From positions 101,841-165,840 of the forward strand of contig NZ_ARYM01000008.1 of assembly GCF_000685315.1 (NCBI RefSeq): a stretch of DNA of 64,000 bases, written 5' to 3'. Positions 8,659 to 17,847 of the stretch are shown one piece after another (position 1 is the first letter of the stretch; every line of letters starts with the position of its first letter). A program made the translations under genes and the position numbers. Under the pieces are notes generated by a model. That model saw only the letters and a program-made list of their open reading frames with translations. It was not told the DNA's origin and made no database searches. The DNA is from Hyphomonas polymorpha PS728 (GTDB lineage: Bacteria > Pseudomonadota > Alphaproteobacteria > Caulobacterales > Hyphomonadaceae).

Positions 8659-11370
8659 ATGCTCACTATCCGTCCGATTCAGTCGACCCCCCAAGCGGCC
8701 CTGGCGGCAGCGGCTGACTATGCGCCCTATCTCCGCCGGCTGGCCGATCGCGGGGCCGGGCTGGACTTTGGCGCCGCGCTGAAAGCGGCCACCACCCTGC
8801 CGAGGGATATGCCCGTGGCCGACGTGATGACGGCGCTAAGGCAGGCAAAGGCTTCAGCCCACCTGTCACTGGCAGCGGCCGACCTCGCTGGCACCCTGGA
8901 TGTGATGGAGGTGACCCGTCACCTCACGGAGTTTGCCGGGGGAAGCCTTGAAGCGGCGCTGCAATCGGCGCTGGCGGCGCGGGGGCTAAACTCTGAGGGC
9001 ATCTTCGTCATTGCTCTGGGCAAGATGGGCGCGTTCGAGCTCAACTATTCAAGCGATATAGATGTCTGCGCCTTTTATGAGCGCAGCCGGTTTGACGGGG
9101 GAGACCGGGATCCCGGCGACGCCGCCCAGCGCGTGATCCGCGAGATGGTTCGGATCATGGAGGAGACAACTGGTGCCGGCTATGTGTTCCGCACCGATCT
9201 GCGCCTGCGCCCTGATCCCAGCTCCACGCCGGTGGCCGTGTCCACCGACATGGCAGACGTCTATTACGAAAGCCAGGGTCAGAACTGGGAGCGGATGGTC
9301 TGGATCAAGGGCCGGCCCACGGCGGGGGATATTCCGGCGGCGGAGCGTTTCCAGAAGCGGCTTGAGCCTTATGTCTGGCGGCGCAATCTGGACTATTGGG
9401 CCATAGGCGACATCCAGGCCATCAAGCGGATGATCAACACCAAGGTCGGCGATGACGGGTTTGCCTCGGTTTCCCCCGATGTGAAGCTCTCGCCCGGCGG
9501 TATCCGCGAGATCGAGTTCTTCGTGCAGACCCAGCAGCTGATCCTCGGCGGGCGCGAACCGGCATTGCGGGACAATTCCACGCTGGGCGCGATGGAAGCG
9601 CTGCGCGCGGCGGGCGTCGTGTCTGACAAGACGGCTTCCGAGCTGACGACGGCCTATAAGGCGCTGCGCAATGTCGAGCACCGTATCCAGATGCGGCAGG
9701 ACGAGCAGACCCATACCGTTCCGGCAGACCCGGCCGAGCGCGAAGCGGTCGCCTGGCTCTGCGGCTATGGCAACCTGGCAGACTTCGACCGCGATCTTCT
9801 GGAAACCCGGCGCATCGTGCAGTCCGCCTATGACGCCTTGTTCGCTCAGGAAGACCGCGCCGCGGAGAGCCATGGCCTGGGGAATCTGGTCTTCACCGGC
9901 GTGGATGATGATCCGGGTACGGTGAAGACGCTGAGCGATCTGGGCTTCTCCGATCCGTCTTCAGCCATTGATACCATCCGCAACTGGCACCGGGGCCGCG
10001 TGCCCGCAACCCGCACCGGGCGCGGACGGGAAATCCTCACCTCCATTCTCCCAGGATTGCTCAAGGCCATGGGCGCGACGGGCGAGCCGGACGAGGCATT
10101 TCGCTGGTTTTCCCGCTTCTTCGAGGGGCTCTCTTCAGGTGTGCAGACGCTCTCGATGCTGCTCGCGCGGCCGGACCTTCTGGATGATCTCGTCTCGACA
10201 CTCGCGCTGGCGCCGCGCCTTGCGCAGATCCTTGCCCGGCGGCCAGATCTTCTGGAGGCCCTTGTTTCCAACGCCATCCCGCGTGCCCCCGAACTAACAC
10301 CTTCGGTGAGTTTCGATGCGGCGATGGATGCTTGGCGCCGGTATCACCGGGAGCAGAGTTTCCTGATCGGCCACCGGCTGCTGCACGGTCTGTTGCCGAC
10401 GGACCAGGCAGCCGAAGCCTGGACCAGCCTTGCCGATGAGACCATCCGTCAGATGGCGGCTGCTGCAGAGGCCGAAACCACTCGCCGAAATGGCGCGGTG
10501 CCGGGCCGCTGGGCGGTGTTTGCGATGGGCAAGCTCGGCGGCGGTGAACTCACGGCGGGCTCTGATCTCGACATCATCCTGATCTATGATTCGCAGGCGG
10601 ATGATGCGCAGACCTGGTTCACGCGGCTCACCCAGCGTCTGATAACCGCGCTCACCGCGCCCACAGCAGAAGGCGCGCTGTATGAAGTGGACATGCGGCT
10701 TCGCCCCTCTGGCCGCGCTGGCCCTGTCGCCGTCAGCCTGCCTGCCTTCCGCCACTACCAGAATGAAGAGGCGTGGACCTGGGAACATATGGCGCTGACG
10801 CGGATGCGGTTTGTGTCCGGGGATGCCACCCTGGGCACCGAAGTGCTGGGTATCGCTGCCGATGCCATCTCCGCGCGCGCGCGCAGCGACCGCCGCAAGG
10901 CGATCCCCGGTGATGTGGCAGACATGCGCGCCACGCTTTACCGTGAAAAGCCGGGGAAGGGGCTATGGGATCTGAAGACGGCTGAGGGCGGCCTCATCGA
11001 TATCGAGTTCATGGCACAGAAGGAAATGCTGCTCCGTGCCCGTGCTGACCTCATCCGTCCAGCCACGGCGCTTGCCCTGTCGGGACTGGCCGAGGCGGAT
11101 GAGAGTGAGCATCCGGACGAAGCGGAAGATTGGTATTTCCTGCGTGCGGCCTTGCATCTGCTCTCTTCACTGCAGCAGATCCAGCGGCTGGCGCTGGGGG
11201 ATGCGGAGGGTGAAGATGCGGCCATTCCCGAGGGTTTGAAAAACCGCTTCTGCCGTGCGGCAGCCGAGGAAGACGGGTTTGAAGTGCTCGAAGACCGTCT
11301 CCGGGAGGTAAAAAGGCGCGTACATTCAATGGCGCGTGAAAAACTGCAGCTGAAAACGACGGAATCCTGA
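8659..11370 (+). CDS. glnE: Bifunctional glutamine synthetase adenylyltransferase/deadenylase
   Basis: GlnE modifies glutamine synthetase with AMP and removes it, according to PII status. The protein of about 903 residues has two nucleotidyltransferase halves, each with the metal-binding motif: SSDIDV near the N-terminal (deadenylase) half and GSDLDIILIYD in the C-terminal (adenylylation) half. ATG 8659 is chosen over an upstream ATG at 8611 because family homology begins close after it, although its ribosome site is weak. glnE is the usual neighbour of the ccm-degP-kinase block in alphaproteobacteria. Confidence 0.93.
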   Translation: MLTIRPIQSTPQAALAAAADYAPYLRRLADRGAGLDFGAALKAATTLPRDMPVADVMTALRQAKASAHLSLAAADLAGTLDVMEVTRHLTEFAGGSLEAALQSALAARGLNSEGIFVIALGKMGAFELNYSSDIDVCAFYERSRFDGGDRDPGDAAQRVIREMVRIMEETTGAGYVFRTDLRLRPDPSSTPVAVSTDMADVYYESQGQNWERMVWIKGRPTAGDIPAAERFQKRLEPYVWRRNLDYWAIGDIQAIKRMINTKVGDDGFASVSPDVKLSPGGIREIEFFVQTQQLILGGREPALRDNSTLGAMEALRAAGVVSDKTASELTTAYKALRNVEHRIQMRQDEQTHTVPADPAEREAVAWLCGYGNLADFDRDLLETRRIVQSAYDALFAQEDRAAESHGLGNLVFTGVDDDPGTVKTLSDLGFSDPSSAIDTIRNWHRGRVPATRTGRGREILTSILPGLLKAMGATGEPDEAFRWFSRFFEGLSSGVQTLSMLLARPDLLDDLVSTLALAPRLAQILARRPDLLEALVSNAIPRAPELTPSVSFDAAMDAWRRYHREQSFLIGHRLLHGLLPTDQAAEAWTSLADETIRQMAAAAEAETTRRNGAVPGRWAVFAMGKLGGGELTAGSDLDIILIYDSQADDAQTWFTRLTQRLITALTAPTAEGALYEVDMRLRPSGRAGPVAVSLPAFRHYQNEEAWTWEHMALTRMRFVSGDATLGTEVLGIAADAISARARSDRRKAIPGDVADMRATLYREKPGKGLWDLKTAEGGLIDIEFMAQKEMLLRARADLIRPATALALSGLAEADESEHPDEAEDWYFLRAALHLLSSLQQIQRLALGDAEGEDAAIPEGLKNRFCRAAAEEDGFEVLEDRLREVKRRVHSMAREKLQLKTTES

Positions 11371-11372
11371 CG

Positions 11373-11395
11373 CCCCCCCGTTTCATTGTCGCTGG
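11373..11395 (+). promoter_or_regulatory. Shared upstream element, copy 1 (before EF-hand gene)
   Basis: A run of seven C followed by ATTGTCGCTGGGA. Nearly the same arrangement (seven C, four bases, ATTGTCACTCGGGA) lies before the ECF sigma gene at 12065. The match suggests a common promoter element, perhaps read by the ECF sigma factor. The assignment to -35 or -10 is not clear. Confidence 0.4.
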
Positions 11396-11417
11396 GAGAT
11401 GAAACTGGAGACCAGAG

Positions 11418-12017
11418 ATGAAACGTTCGACACTCGCGTTTGCAAGCATTGCCGCAATTGCGCTCGCCATGCCGCTCGCCGCTCAGGCCGGCCCCGGCAA
11501 GGGACATCGCGGCCACGCTGGCCATCTGATGCAGATGGATGCCAACGCTGACGGAAATATCACCCGAGCTGAGGCAGAAGCCTCCCTCGCGGCCCGCTTC
11601 GCCGAGATTGATGCCAATTCAGACGGGTTTGTCACCCAGGATGAGATGAAAGCTCATCATGAGGCAAAGCGCGCTGAAATGAAGGCGAACTGGGAAGCGA
11701 AGAAGGCTGAACGCGCCGCCGAAGGCAAACCGGCCCGCGAGGGTAAGCCGAGAGGCGAGAAAGATCCCGCCAAGGCCGCTGAATGGCAAGCCAAGCGGAC
11801 TGAAAAAGCCGCTGAACACTGGGCTGCCATGGATACCGATGGCGATGGCCGCCTGAGCGCTGCCGAATTCACCGCCGAGCACATCAAGTTCTTCGACAAG
11901 CTGGATGCCAACAATGACGGCACCATCACGAAGGCTGAGCTTGATGCGGCCAAGGCCAGCAAGAAGGAGCGTCGCGGCGAATGGCGCGACAAGAAGAAAG
12001 CCAATGCTGGCGAATAA
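11418..12017 (+). CDS. Secreted EF-hand calcium-binding protein
   Basis: The 199-residue protein has a signal peptide (about 1-24, ending AAQA). Four EF-hand loops follow: DANADGNITRAE, DANSDGFVTQDE, DTDGDGRLSAAE and DANNDGTITKAE. A Lys/Glu/Ala-rich helical linker separates the two pairs (about 85-135). The loops keep Asp at 1 and 3, Gly at 6 and Glu at 12, so calcium binding is likely. A GGAG lies upstream of the ATG. It stands just before the ECF sigma operon and shares an upstream sequence element with it, so it may be part of the same regulon. No enzymatic domain is seen. Confidence 0.9.
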   Translation: MKRSTLAFASIAAIALAMPLAAQAGPGKGHRGHAGHLMQMDANADGNITRAEAEASLAARFAEIDANSDGFVTQDEMKAHHEAKRAEMKANWEAKKAERAAEGKPAREGKPRGEKDPAKAAEWQAKRTEKAAEHWAAMDTDGDGRLSAAEFTAEHIKFFDKLDANNDGTITKAELDAAKASKKERRGEWRDKKKANAGE

Positions 12018-12064
12018 GGTCTGAAATGGGAACGGGCCGGCATCTCCTTGAGACAATCAAATCA

Positions 12065-12090
12065 CCCCCCCTGCGATTGTCACTCGGGAC
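12065..12090 (+). promoter_or_regulatory. Shared upstream element, copy 2 (before ECF sigma gene)
   Basis: Seven C followed by TGCG and ATTGTCACTCGGGA, matching the element at 11373. It lies about 35 nt before the GTG start of the sigma gene, a position consistent with autoregulation. Confidence 0.4.
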
Positions 12091-12120
12091 TCCGGCCCGG
12101 ACTCAGTTAAACATCCCGCC

Positions 12121-12666
12121 GTGGCGTTTACATCAGACCTCGACCAGATCACACGCGCCGCGGCCGGAGACGCTGCGGCCGTTCGTGCGCTCGTCAACCG
12201 CTACAGCCCGGGCGTTCTGTCGCTTGCGGCGCGGATGCTGGGCGATACTGCAGAGGCCGAAGACGTGACTCAGGAGACCTTCATCCGCGCCTGGAAAGCG
12301 CTTCCCACCTGGGAGCCGCGGGCGAAATTCTCCACATGGCTCCACCGTGTGGCGCTGAACCTCTGCTATGATCGCCTGCGCAAGCGGCGGGAGCTGTTGC
12401 CGGATGAATTGCCTGATCGCGCTGATACCGCGCTTGGGCCGCAGGACAGGCTCGACCAGACCCAGCGGGTAAAGGCCGTCGAGGCCGCCATTGCCCGTTT
12501 GCCCGAACGCCAGTCTGCTGCCTTGACCTTGTGCGCGCTGCAGGGACACTCCCAAAGCGAAGCAGCGCAGATTATGGATGTCAGTGTAGAGGCTCTGGAA
12601 AGCCTGCTGGCGCGCGCGCGGCGAACGCTGCGTGCAGAATTGCTCGAAGGAAGGAATGCCTCATGA
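12121..12666 (+). CDS. ECF-type RNA polymerase sigma factor
   Basis: The 181-residue sigma-70 family protein contains only regions 2 and 4. Region 2 includes AEDVTQETFIRAWKALPTW and FSTWLHRVALNLCYD (about 40-85). Region 4 includes LPERQSAALTLCALQGHSQSEAA and the recognition helix VSVEALESLLARARR (about 120-170). It begins with GTG. Its TGA overlaps the ATG of the following membrane protein, which fits a sigma/anti-sigma pair. Confidence 0.93.
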   Translation: MAFTSDLDQITRAAAGDAAAVRALVNRYSPGVLSLAARMLGDTAEAEDVTQETFIRAWKALPTWEPRAKFSTWLHRVALNLCYDRLRKRRELLPDELPDRADTALGPQDRLDQTQRVKAVEAAIARLPERQSAALTLCALQGHSQSEAAQIMDVSVEALESLLARARRTLRAELLEGRNAS

Positions 12667-13118
12667 CCTACAGCATGACCGATGACCGCCTGATCGAGCT
12701 GATCGAAATCTGGGGTGCAGAGCCTGCGTCCTGGCCGGAGGCCGAACGCGCCGCGGGCCAGGCCTTGCTGCGCGCCCATCCCGAGCGCTTCGCCGGCGCG
12801 CTGGCAGAGGCACGCGCGCTGGGCCTGATGCTGGGCGCCCTGCCAGAGCCGGATATGCCACGTGCATTGACCGAAGCGATTGTTGCCGCCGCGCCGCGCC
12901 CGAAAGCGGCGCGGGGAAATATCCAGAAATGGTTTGGCCTCAAAACCCCCTGGGCGCCGGCGAGCGGCTTTGCGGCTGCCGCGCTCGGCCTGTTCATGGG
13001 GCTGACGGTCGCGCCGGTGGCAAGCGCGGATGATGATATGACTGTAGAGGTGCAGGAACTTGTCGTGTCGGCCCTTGGCTTTGATACGGCAAACTACGCC
13101 GTGGAGGATGTGGAATGA
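12663..13118 (+). CDS. Putative anti-sigma factor, single-pass membrane protein
   Basis: The 151-residue protein has a cytoplasmic N terminus (LIELIEIWGAEPASWPEAERAA), one membrane helix (about 98-118) and a short acidic periplasmic tail. It overlaps the sigma gene by 4 nt (ATGA) and the next gene by 4 nt. It has no zinc-binding His-Cys motif. The role is inferred from topology and position. I start it at 12663 because the longer frame lies wholly inside the sigma gene. Confidence 0.72.
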   Translation: MTYSMTDDRLIELIEIWGAEPASWPEAERAAGQALLRAHPERFAGALAEARALGLMLGALPEPDMPRALTEAIVAAAPRPKAARGNIQKWFGLKTPWAPASGFAAAALGLFMGLTVAPVASADDDMTVEVQELVVSALGFDTANYAVEDVE

Positions 13119-13642
13119 GCGGACTGCCTAACTGGCTTGCGCCGGCGGCGCTGGGCGTTTCCCTGCTCGTGAACCTGGCGCTGGGCGGCTATGTTGCTGG
13201 CCAGCATTTGAGGTCTGAGCCTCCAAAACTGCAGAGAGGCGAGGGCCGCCCGGTTTTCGAGCGCCCCGAAGGCATTCCTGAAATTTCCCGCGATGATCGC
13301 CGGGAAGTGCGCGCGTTGATGCGGCGCGGGTTTGAATCTTCTCAGGCCGAACTGGCTGCCCGCCGGGAGGCTGAGAAGCGCTTTGCTGAAGTTCTGGCGG
13401 CTGACCCGTTTGACCGCGCGGCGGCTGAAGTGGCCCTGCGAGAGCTGCGCGATGCGGACGTGATGCTCCGTGACCGGATTGGTCTAGAAGTGCTGGGCGG
13501 TATCAGCGAGCTCTCTCCCGAACAGCGCGCCTGGGTCGCGTGGATATTGTCCGGGCCGAAGGAAAACAATCACCGCAAACACAAGAACAAAGACAAGGAC
13601 AGCCCGGCGCCTCCGCCAGAAGATGGTCCGCCGCCGCGTTAG
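13115..13642 (+). CDS. Periplasmic metal-sensor/heavy-metal-resistance-like protein (CnrX/Spy-like)
   Basis: The 175-residue protein has one N-terminal membrane helix (about 9-29). A highly charged helical periplasmic region follows (about 55-135: RREVRALMRRGFESSQAELAARRE and similar), with an LSPEQRAWV turn typical of the heavy-metal-resistance/CnrX/Spy-like fold. A Lys/His/Pro-rich tail ends it. With the sigma and anti-sigma genes it forms a three-gene coupled operon like cnrYXH in outline. The signal sensed is unknown. Its 3' end overlaps the convergent GFA gene by 4 nt. Confidence 0.7.
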   Translation: MSGLPNWLAPAALGVSLLVNLALGGYVAGQHLRSEPPKLQRGEGRPVFERPEGIPEISRDDRREVRALMRRGFESSQAELAARREAEKRFAEVLAADPFDRAAAEVALRELRDADVMLRDRIGLEVLGGISELSPEQRAWVAWILSGPKENNHRKHKNKDKDSPAPPPEDGPPPR

Positions 13643-14073
13643 TCTTTTGATTTGTGGGCTAGCCGCGCAGCGTTGGCTTCCCAGTTCTGCCCGTCGAACG
13701 GAACGACCGTTACTTTCAAGTCCATCCAATCGTCCAGCGCCCGCCAGGTGATGGCGAAGCCATCGGGGTTGGAGCGCGGAATGTAGAAACTCTTGATGCC
13801 GCAGGTCTTGCAGAAAAGATGTTTCGCCGTGCCGGTATTGAAGGTGTACTGGCTGAGATTATCCTTTCCCTGAAGAAGTTGAAAACGGCTTCCGGGCACG
13901 ATGACATGGATGTTCCCGCTCATCGCACACATGGTGCAGTTGCAGTCTTCCACCTCGAAAGCGTCGGGAAGCTCAACTTCAAACCGTACAGCGCGGCAGT
14001 GACAGCCGCCGCTGTACCATTTGCGATTGTCTTCCGTCAGCCGGCCCAGACCGGCGGCTTCTTGTGTGCCCAT
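13639..14073 (-). CDS. GFA-family (glutathione-dependent formaldehyde-activating-like) zinc protein
   Basis: The 144-residue protein has the cysteine pattern of the GFA family: GGCHCRAVRFE, EDCNCTMC and FCKTCGIKSFY, which would bind zinc. Many family members have no proven formaldehyde activity, so the substrate is open. ATG 14073 is the only ATG close to the conserved core and places the start 37 nt inside the upstream amidase gene. A longer frame goes further into the amidase and is not credible. Confidence 0.82.
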   Translation of the reverse strand: MGTQEAAGLGRLTEDNRKWYSGGCHCRAVRFEVELPDAFEVEDCNCTMCAMSGNIHVIVPGSRFQLLQGKDNLSQYTFNTGTAKHLFCKTCGIKSFYIPRSNPDGFAITWRALDDWMDLKVTVVPFDGQNWEANAARLAHKSKD

Positions 14074-15485
14074 GGTGCGGCGCGCTCCAACTGTCCTGCC
14101 AGCGACAGCAGCAGATCTTCGCGGCCATAGCGCGCGCCGAACATCATGCCAATAGGCAGGCCCGCCGGCGCTGTGGCGGTCGGCTTCGTCCAGTGCAACG
14201 GCACCGACATGGCCGGGCAGCCGGTCTGGTTGAACAATGCGCAATGGGGCGCAAAGCCGGCCACCGCCGCGCCCATAGCACCGGGGTCTGCGGTCAGCGC
14301 CATCGTGCCCAGCAGGTCTGGTGCGCGGTGAAGGGTGGGGGAAAGCGTCAGATCAAATTGCCCTGCATCAAGGAAGTGCTCATAGATGATGGCCGCCGTG
14401 ATGAAGGCGTTATTTGCCTTGGCAAGCTCCATCATCGGCACTGTCCGCCCGAGGCGGACCATCGACGCCGTGATTGGCTCCAGTTCATCATCCGCCACGG
14501 GAGATCCCCGCGCGATGCCTCGCTCCTCCACCAACGCGGCGATATTCGCCGAGATCGTGAACAGCCCGGCCTTCGCCAGCGCTTCGCCATCGATCATGGG
14601 GGCGGCCTCGACTACAATATGGCCAAGGCTTTCGAGCAGCTTGACCGTGTTGGCGAGGCCTTCAGCCGCGTCGGCGTCCGGTTTCGTGCCGTTCGGCGCT
14701 ACCGGCCAGAAGGCGATGCGCAAGGGGCGGGGATCGCGCTCAAGTTCGGACAGATAAGAAAGGGCAGGGGCAGGCGCGCCGTAGCGGCTGCCGGTTTCGG
14801 GGCCGTGGGTCAGGTCAAGCAGCGCGGCGGTATCCCTCACTGTGCGGCTGACGACGCCGACCGTGGAAAGGCCATTCCAGCCTTCGGTCTTGGCAGGCCC
14901 CATCGGCATCCGTCCGCGAGACGCCTTCAGGCCGAAGACCCCGCAACAGGCTGCCGGGATACGGATTGATCCGCCGCCATCGCTGGCATGGGCAACCGGC
15001 AATACTCCCGCCGCGACCGCCGCCGCTGCGCCGCCGGAGGAACCGCCTGTCGTGCGCGTCGTGTCCCAGGGATTCCGGGATTGTCCGTAGAGGGTCGATT
15101 CTGTGGTGAGCGTCAGTCCGAATTCCGGCGTGGTGGTCGCGCCGAAGAAGACAAGGCCCGCCTTGCGGAAACGCTCCACCAGTGTGGAATCCCGGCTGGC
15201 AACATTCCCCTTGAAGGCGCGGCTGCCGGACGTGACTGGCGCGCCTTTCACCTCCACGCCCAGATCCTTCACCACAAAGGGCACGCCCGCATAGGGCCCT
15301 TCAATGCCGCCCGCCTTGAGTTGCTCCCGGGCAAGGTCGGGATAAAGCGCGGCGAAGCAGTTGATCTGGCTCTGGACAGATTCGGCGCGAGCGACTGCGG
15401 TTTCCAAAAGATCTTCAGGTGATACTTGCCGTGTCCTGACGAGCTCGGCCAGCCCGAGGCCATCATGTTCCGAATATGCCTTCAT
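14037..15485 (-). CDS. Amidase-signature family amidohydrolase
   Basis: This 482-residue enzyme of the amidase signature family hydrolyses a C-N amide bond. The Ser-cisSer-Lys triad is visible: Lys73 (VVKDLG), Ser149/150 in GGSSGGAAAAVAAG, and the nucleophile Ser173 in DGGGSIRIPAACCG. The substrate is unknown. It could be an aryl- or alkyl-amide, and a GatA role is unlikely because no gatB or gatC is adjacent. It stands divergent from the potassium transporter and overlaps the GFA gene. Confidence 0.88.
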   Translation of the reverse strand: MKAYSEHDGLGLAELVRTRQVSPEDLLETAVARAESVQSQINCFAALYPDLAREQLKAGGIEGPYAGVPFVVKDLGVEVKGAPVTSGSRAFKGNVASRDSTLVERFRKAGLVFFGATTTPEFGLTLTTESTLYGQSRNPWDTTRTTGGSSGGAAAAVAAGVLPVAHASDGGGSIRIPAACCGVFGLKASRGRMPMGPAKTEGWNGLSTVGVVSRTVRDTAALLDLTHGPETGSRYGAPAPALSYLSELERDPRPLRIAFWPVAPNGTKPDADAAEGLANTVKLLESLGHIVVEAAPMIDGEALAKAGLFTISANIAALVEERGIARGSPVADDELEPITASMVRLGRTVPMMELAKANNAFITAAIIYEHFLDAGQFDLTLSPTLHRAPDLLGTMALTADPGAMGAAVAGFAPHCALFNQTGCPAMSVPLHWTKPTATAPAGLPIGMMFGARYGREDLLLSLAGQLERAAPWAHKKPPVWAG

Positions 15486-15707
15486 GCCCTCTATCTCCCT
15501 GATTTATTTGTAATGATTGTGATGTCAGCGCCAATCTACGGGATTGTTGGGTTCCTGCAAACGGAACGGGGCTGGCAAGCGGAAAAAAAGAATGGTATCG
15601 CACTGCAGCATCAGCCGAAGGGCGGCGAAAGCCGCAGCGGTGCTGAACAAGGAACGGATCGACTGAACAGGCGCCGTGCGCCGTAGTTTCCAAACCACTC
15701 CCTCAAC

Positions 15708-17099
15708 ATGCTCAAAGGTTTCATCATGCGCGTTACGCGAATGATCGGGGCCACCCGCAAGTTTCTTGCGGTTGCCTCTCTGCACGTCCATCGCTTTATG
15801 CGCCGGATCCACCCGGCCAAGCTGATCTTTGCCGGCTATGCGTTCTACATGGCGCTTGGCTGGGCTATTCTGTGTTTGCCCGTTTCTCAGTCAGTGCCCG
15901 TCGTGCCGCTGGACAATCTCTTCACGGCTGTCTCTGCCGTATCCACCACAGGGCTTGTGACCGTCGATCCGGGTACCTCCTATACGTTCCTGGGTGAACT
16001 GGTGATCCTGCTGCTGATCCAGGCAGGTGGTATCGGATATATGACGCTCGGCTCGTTCGTCATGATGGCAACAGCGCAGCACCTGTCGCCTCTGCGTGAA
16101 CGCCTCGCCCGCACTGCCTTCACATTGCCTGAGGACGTCAGTGTCGGGAGCTTCATCCGGACGGTCGTGATCTACACGCTGGTTATCGAGTTGGTAGGGG
16201 CTTGTCTGCTCTACCTCCAGTTTGCAGCAAGCGGCGTCGATAACGCTGTATGGAGTTCCATCTTCCACTCCGTTTCCGCCTTCTGCACCGCAGGCTTCAG
16301 CCTCAATCCCAACAGCCTGGAAAATTTCCGGGGCGACGTAGGGGTCAATGCAACCATTTCGGCGCTGTCGATACTTGGCGCCATGGGCTTCCTCATCGCC
16401 TGGGATGTCTGGCGGGGGCTGACGCGCCGCAGCTTCGCGCTTAGCTTTACCAGCAAGGTGATCCTGAAGCTGACGGGGGCCTTTCTGCTTGTCGGTGCAG
16501 CCGTTATCTTCGTGTCGGAGCCAGGAATCGCAGCGCTCCCATCTGGTGAACGGCTGCTCGCTTCCTTCTTTCAGACCATGACGACTACAACAACGGTCGG
16601 CTTCAACACCCATCCGATCAGTACACTGACGCCCGCTGTAATCGTGCTGCTCTTTTTCCTCATGGCCATTGGCGCCTCGCCTTCAGGCACAGGGGGCGGT
16701 CTCAAGACCACGACTTTCGCGGCAATGATCGGGCTTGTGCGCTCGACAGTGCGCCGGCGCCCGGAGATTACCTTTTTCAATCGCGTGATTGCGCCTGCGC
16801 GGCTGCAACTGGCAATGGCGTCGTCAGCCTACTTTGTGATGCTGATGACGCCTGCCTTCTTCCTTCTCTGTCTCACAGAGCCCGGCAAGGATTTCGAGGC
16901 TTTGCTGTTTGAGGCGATCTCCGCCATCGGCACGGTTGGCCTGTCTATGGGCATCACCGGCTCGCTGAGCGATTTTGGAAAGCTCACCGTTATTCTTCTG
17001 ATGTTTGCAGGCCGCGTTGGAATTCTCACCTTCGGCATCGCGCTTGCTTCGAAGGATGAAGAGGCCGGGAAGCGGGAGCAGGAGGATCTCCTTGTCTGA
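15708..17099 (+). CDS. TrkH/KtrB-type potassium uptake channel subunit
   Basis: This 463-residue polytopic membrane protein belongs to the K+ transporter superfamily. The four selectivity-filter loops are readable: STTGL, CTAGFS, TTTVGFNT and GTVGLSMG. The length and the basic N-terminal cytoplasmic stretch resemble KtrB. No RCK-domain subunit (KtrA/TrkA) is adjacent. A second channel gene lies beside a trkA-like gene at 54-57 kb. The start could also be the internal ATG at 15726. Confidence 0.88.
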   Translation: MLKGFIMRVTRMIGATRKFLAVASLHVHRFMRRIHPAKLIFAGYAFYMALGWAILCLPVSQSVPVVPLDNLFTAVSAVSTTGLVTVDPGTSYTFLGELVILLLIQAGGIGYMTLGSFVMMATAQHLSPLRERLARTAFTLPEDVSVGSFIRTVVIYTLVIELVGACLLYLQFAASGVDNAVWSSIFHSVSAFCTAGFSLNPNSLENFRGDVGVNATISALSILGAMGFLIAWDVWRGLTRRSFALSFTSKVILKLTGAFLLVGAAVIFVSEPGIAALPSGERLLASFFQTMTTTTTVGFNTHPISTLTPAVIVLLFFLMAIGASPSGTGGGLKTTTFAAMIGLVRSTVRRRPEITFFNRVIAPARLQLAMASSAYFVMLMTPAFFLLCLTEPGKDFEALLFEAISAIGTVGLSMGITGSLSDFGKLTVILLMFAGRVGILTFGIALASKDEEAGKREQEDLLV

Positions 17100-17105
17100 T
17101 CCTGC

Positions 17106-17510
17106 CTAGTCATCTTCCTCGAGCTTGGCGTCCATCTCCTCGTCTGACCAGCCGAAATGATGGCCAAGCTCATGAATGAAAACATGGCTCACAAGCTCTT
17201 CGACCGTCACGTCTCCCCGGGCTGCCCATTCAAACAGGATGGGCAGTCGGTAGAGATAGATAAGCGGTCTGTATTCGGAGGGGTTTGTGACGCTTTCAAT
17301 GGTGAGCGGAATACCCACATAGAGACCGGTCAGCTCCAGCGCGTCTTCGATGCCCATCTCGTCAAGCGTTTCATTTTCGGCATAATCCATGACGATGATG
17401 CGCACATCGCCGGCAGCCTTGCGCATGAAATCGGGCAGGTCAGCGAAGCTTTTTTCCGCCGTCAGATACATTTCGTCGAGGGTGGGCGCGATGGCCGTCA
17501 GCGCGCTCAT
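17106..17510 (-). CDS. Minimal zincin-type metallopeptidase (PF06262-like)
   Basis: This 134-residue acidic protein has the zinc-peptidase motif HELGHH (His113, Glu114, His117), followed by [15 protein letters not shown]. The family is small, conserved and of unknown physiological role. The start overlaps the stop of the upstream ybjQ-like gene by 4 nt, so the two are probably cotranscribed. It ends 6 nt from the convergent transporter gene. Confidence 0.85.
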   Translation of the reverse strand: MSALTAIAPTLDEMYLTAEKSFADLPDFMRKAAGDVRIIVMDYAENETLDEMGIEDALELTGLYVGIPLTIESVTNPSEYRPLIYLYRLPILFEWAARGDVTVEELVSHVFIHELGHHFGWSDEEMDAKLEEDD

Positions 17511-17827
17511 GCGAGCGTTACGGCCGTGCCGGAGACGGCCACCATCATCATCGAGCCGCCCTGGCCGATGACGCTGTAATCGAACTTGACCCCGACGATG
17601 GCGTCCGCGCCGAGGCGGGTTGCTTCTTCGATCATCTCCGCCAGCGCGCCGTCCCGCGTCTCGCGCAGGGTGCTCTCATAGGCGTTTGACCGCCCGCCCA
17701 CGAGGTTGGTAAAGCCCGCCAGAATATCCTTGCCGAGATGCGCGCCAATCACGACCTCCCCGCACACGACGCCTCTGTATTCCCGGATATCCCGGCCCTG
17801 AACCGTGTGGGTGGTGGTGAGGATCAT
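17507..17827 (-). CDS. YbjQ/UPF0145 family protein
   Basis: This 106-residue protein has the conserved YbjQ sequence: [21 protein letters not shown], then [29 protein letters not shown] and a final strand. The family forms a pentameric fold often called heavy-metal-binding, though its function is unproven. It is coupled to the zincin gene by a 4-nt overlap and lies 20 nt downstream of the methylmalonyl-CoA mutase genes. Confidence 0.9.
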   Translation of the reverse strand: MILTTTHTVQGRDIREYRGVVCGEVVIGAHLGKDILAGFTNLVGGRSNAYESTLRETRDGALAEMIEEATRLGADAIVGVKFDYSVIGQGGSMMMVAVSGTAVTLA

Positions 17828-17847
17828 GGTTGTCTCTCCGTTGAAGA

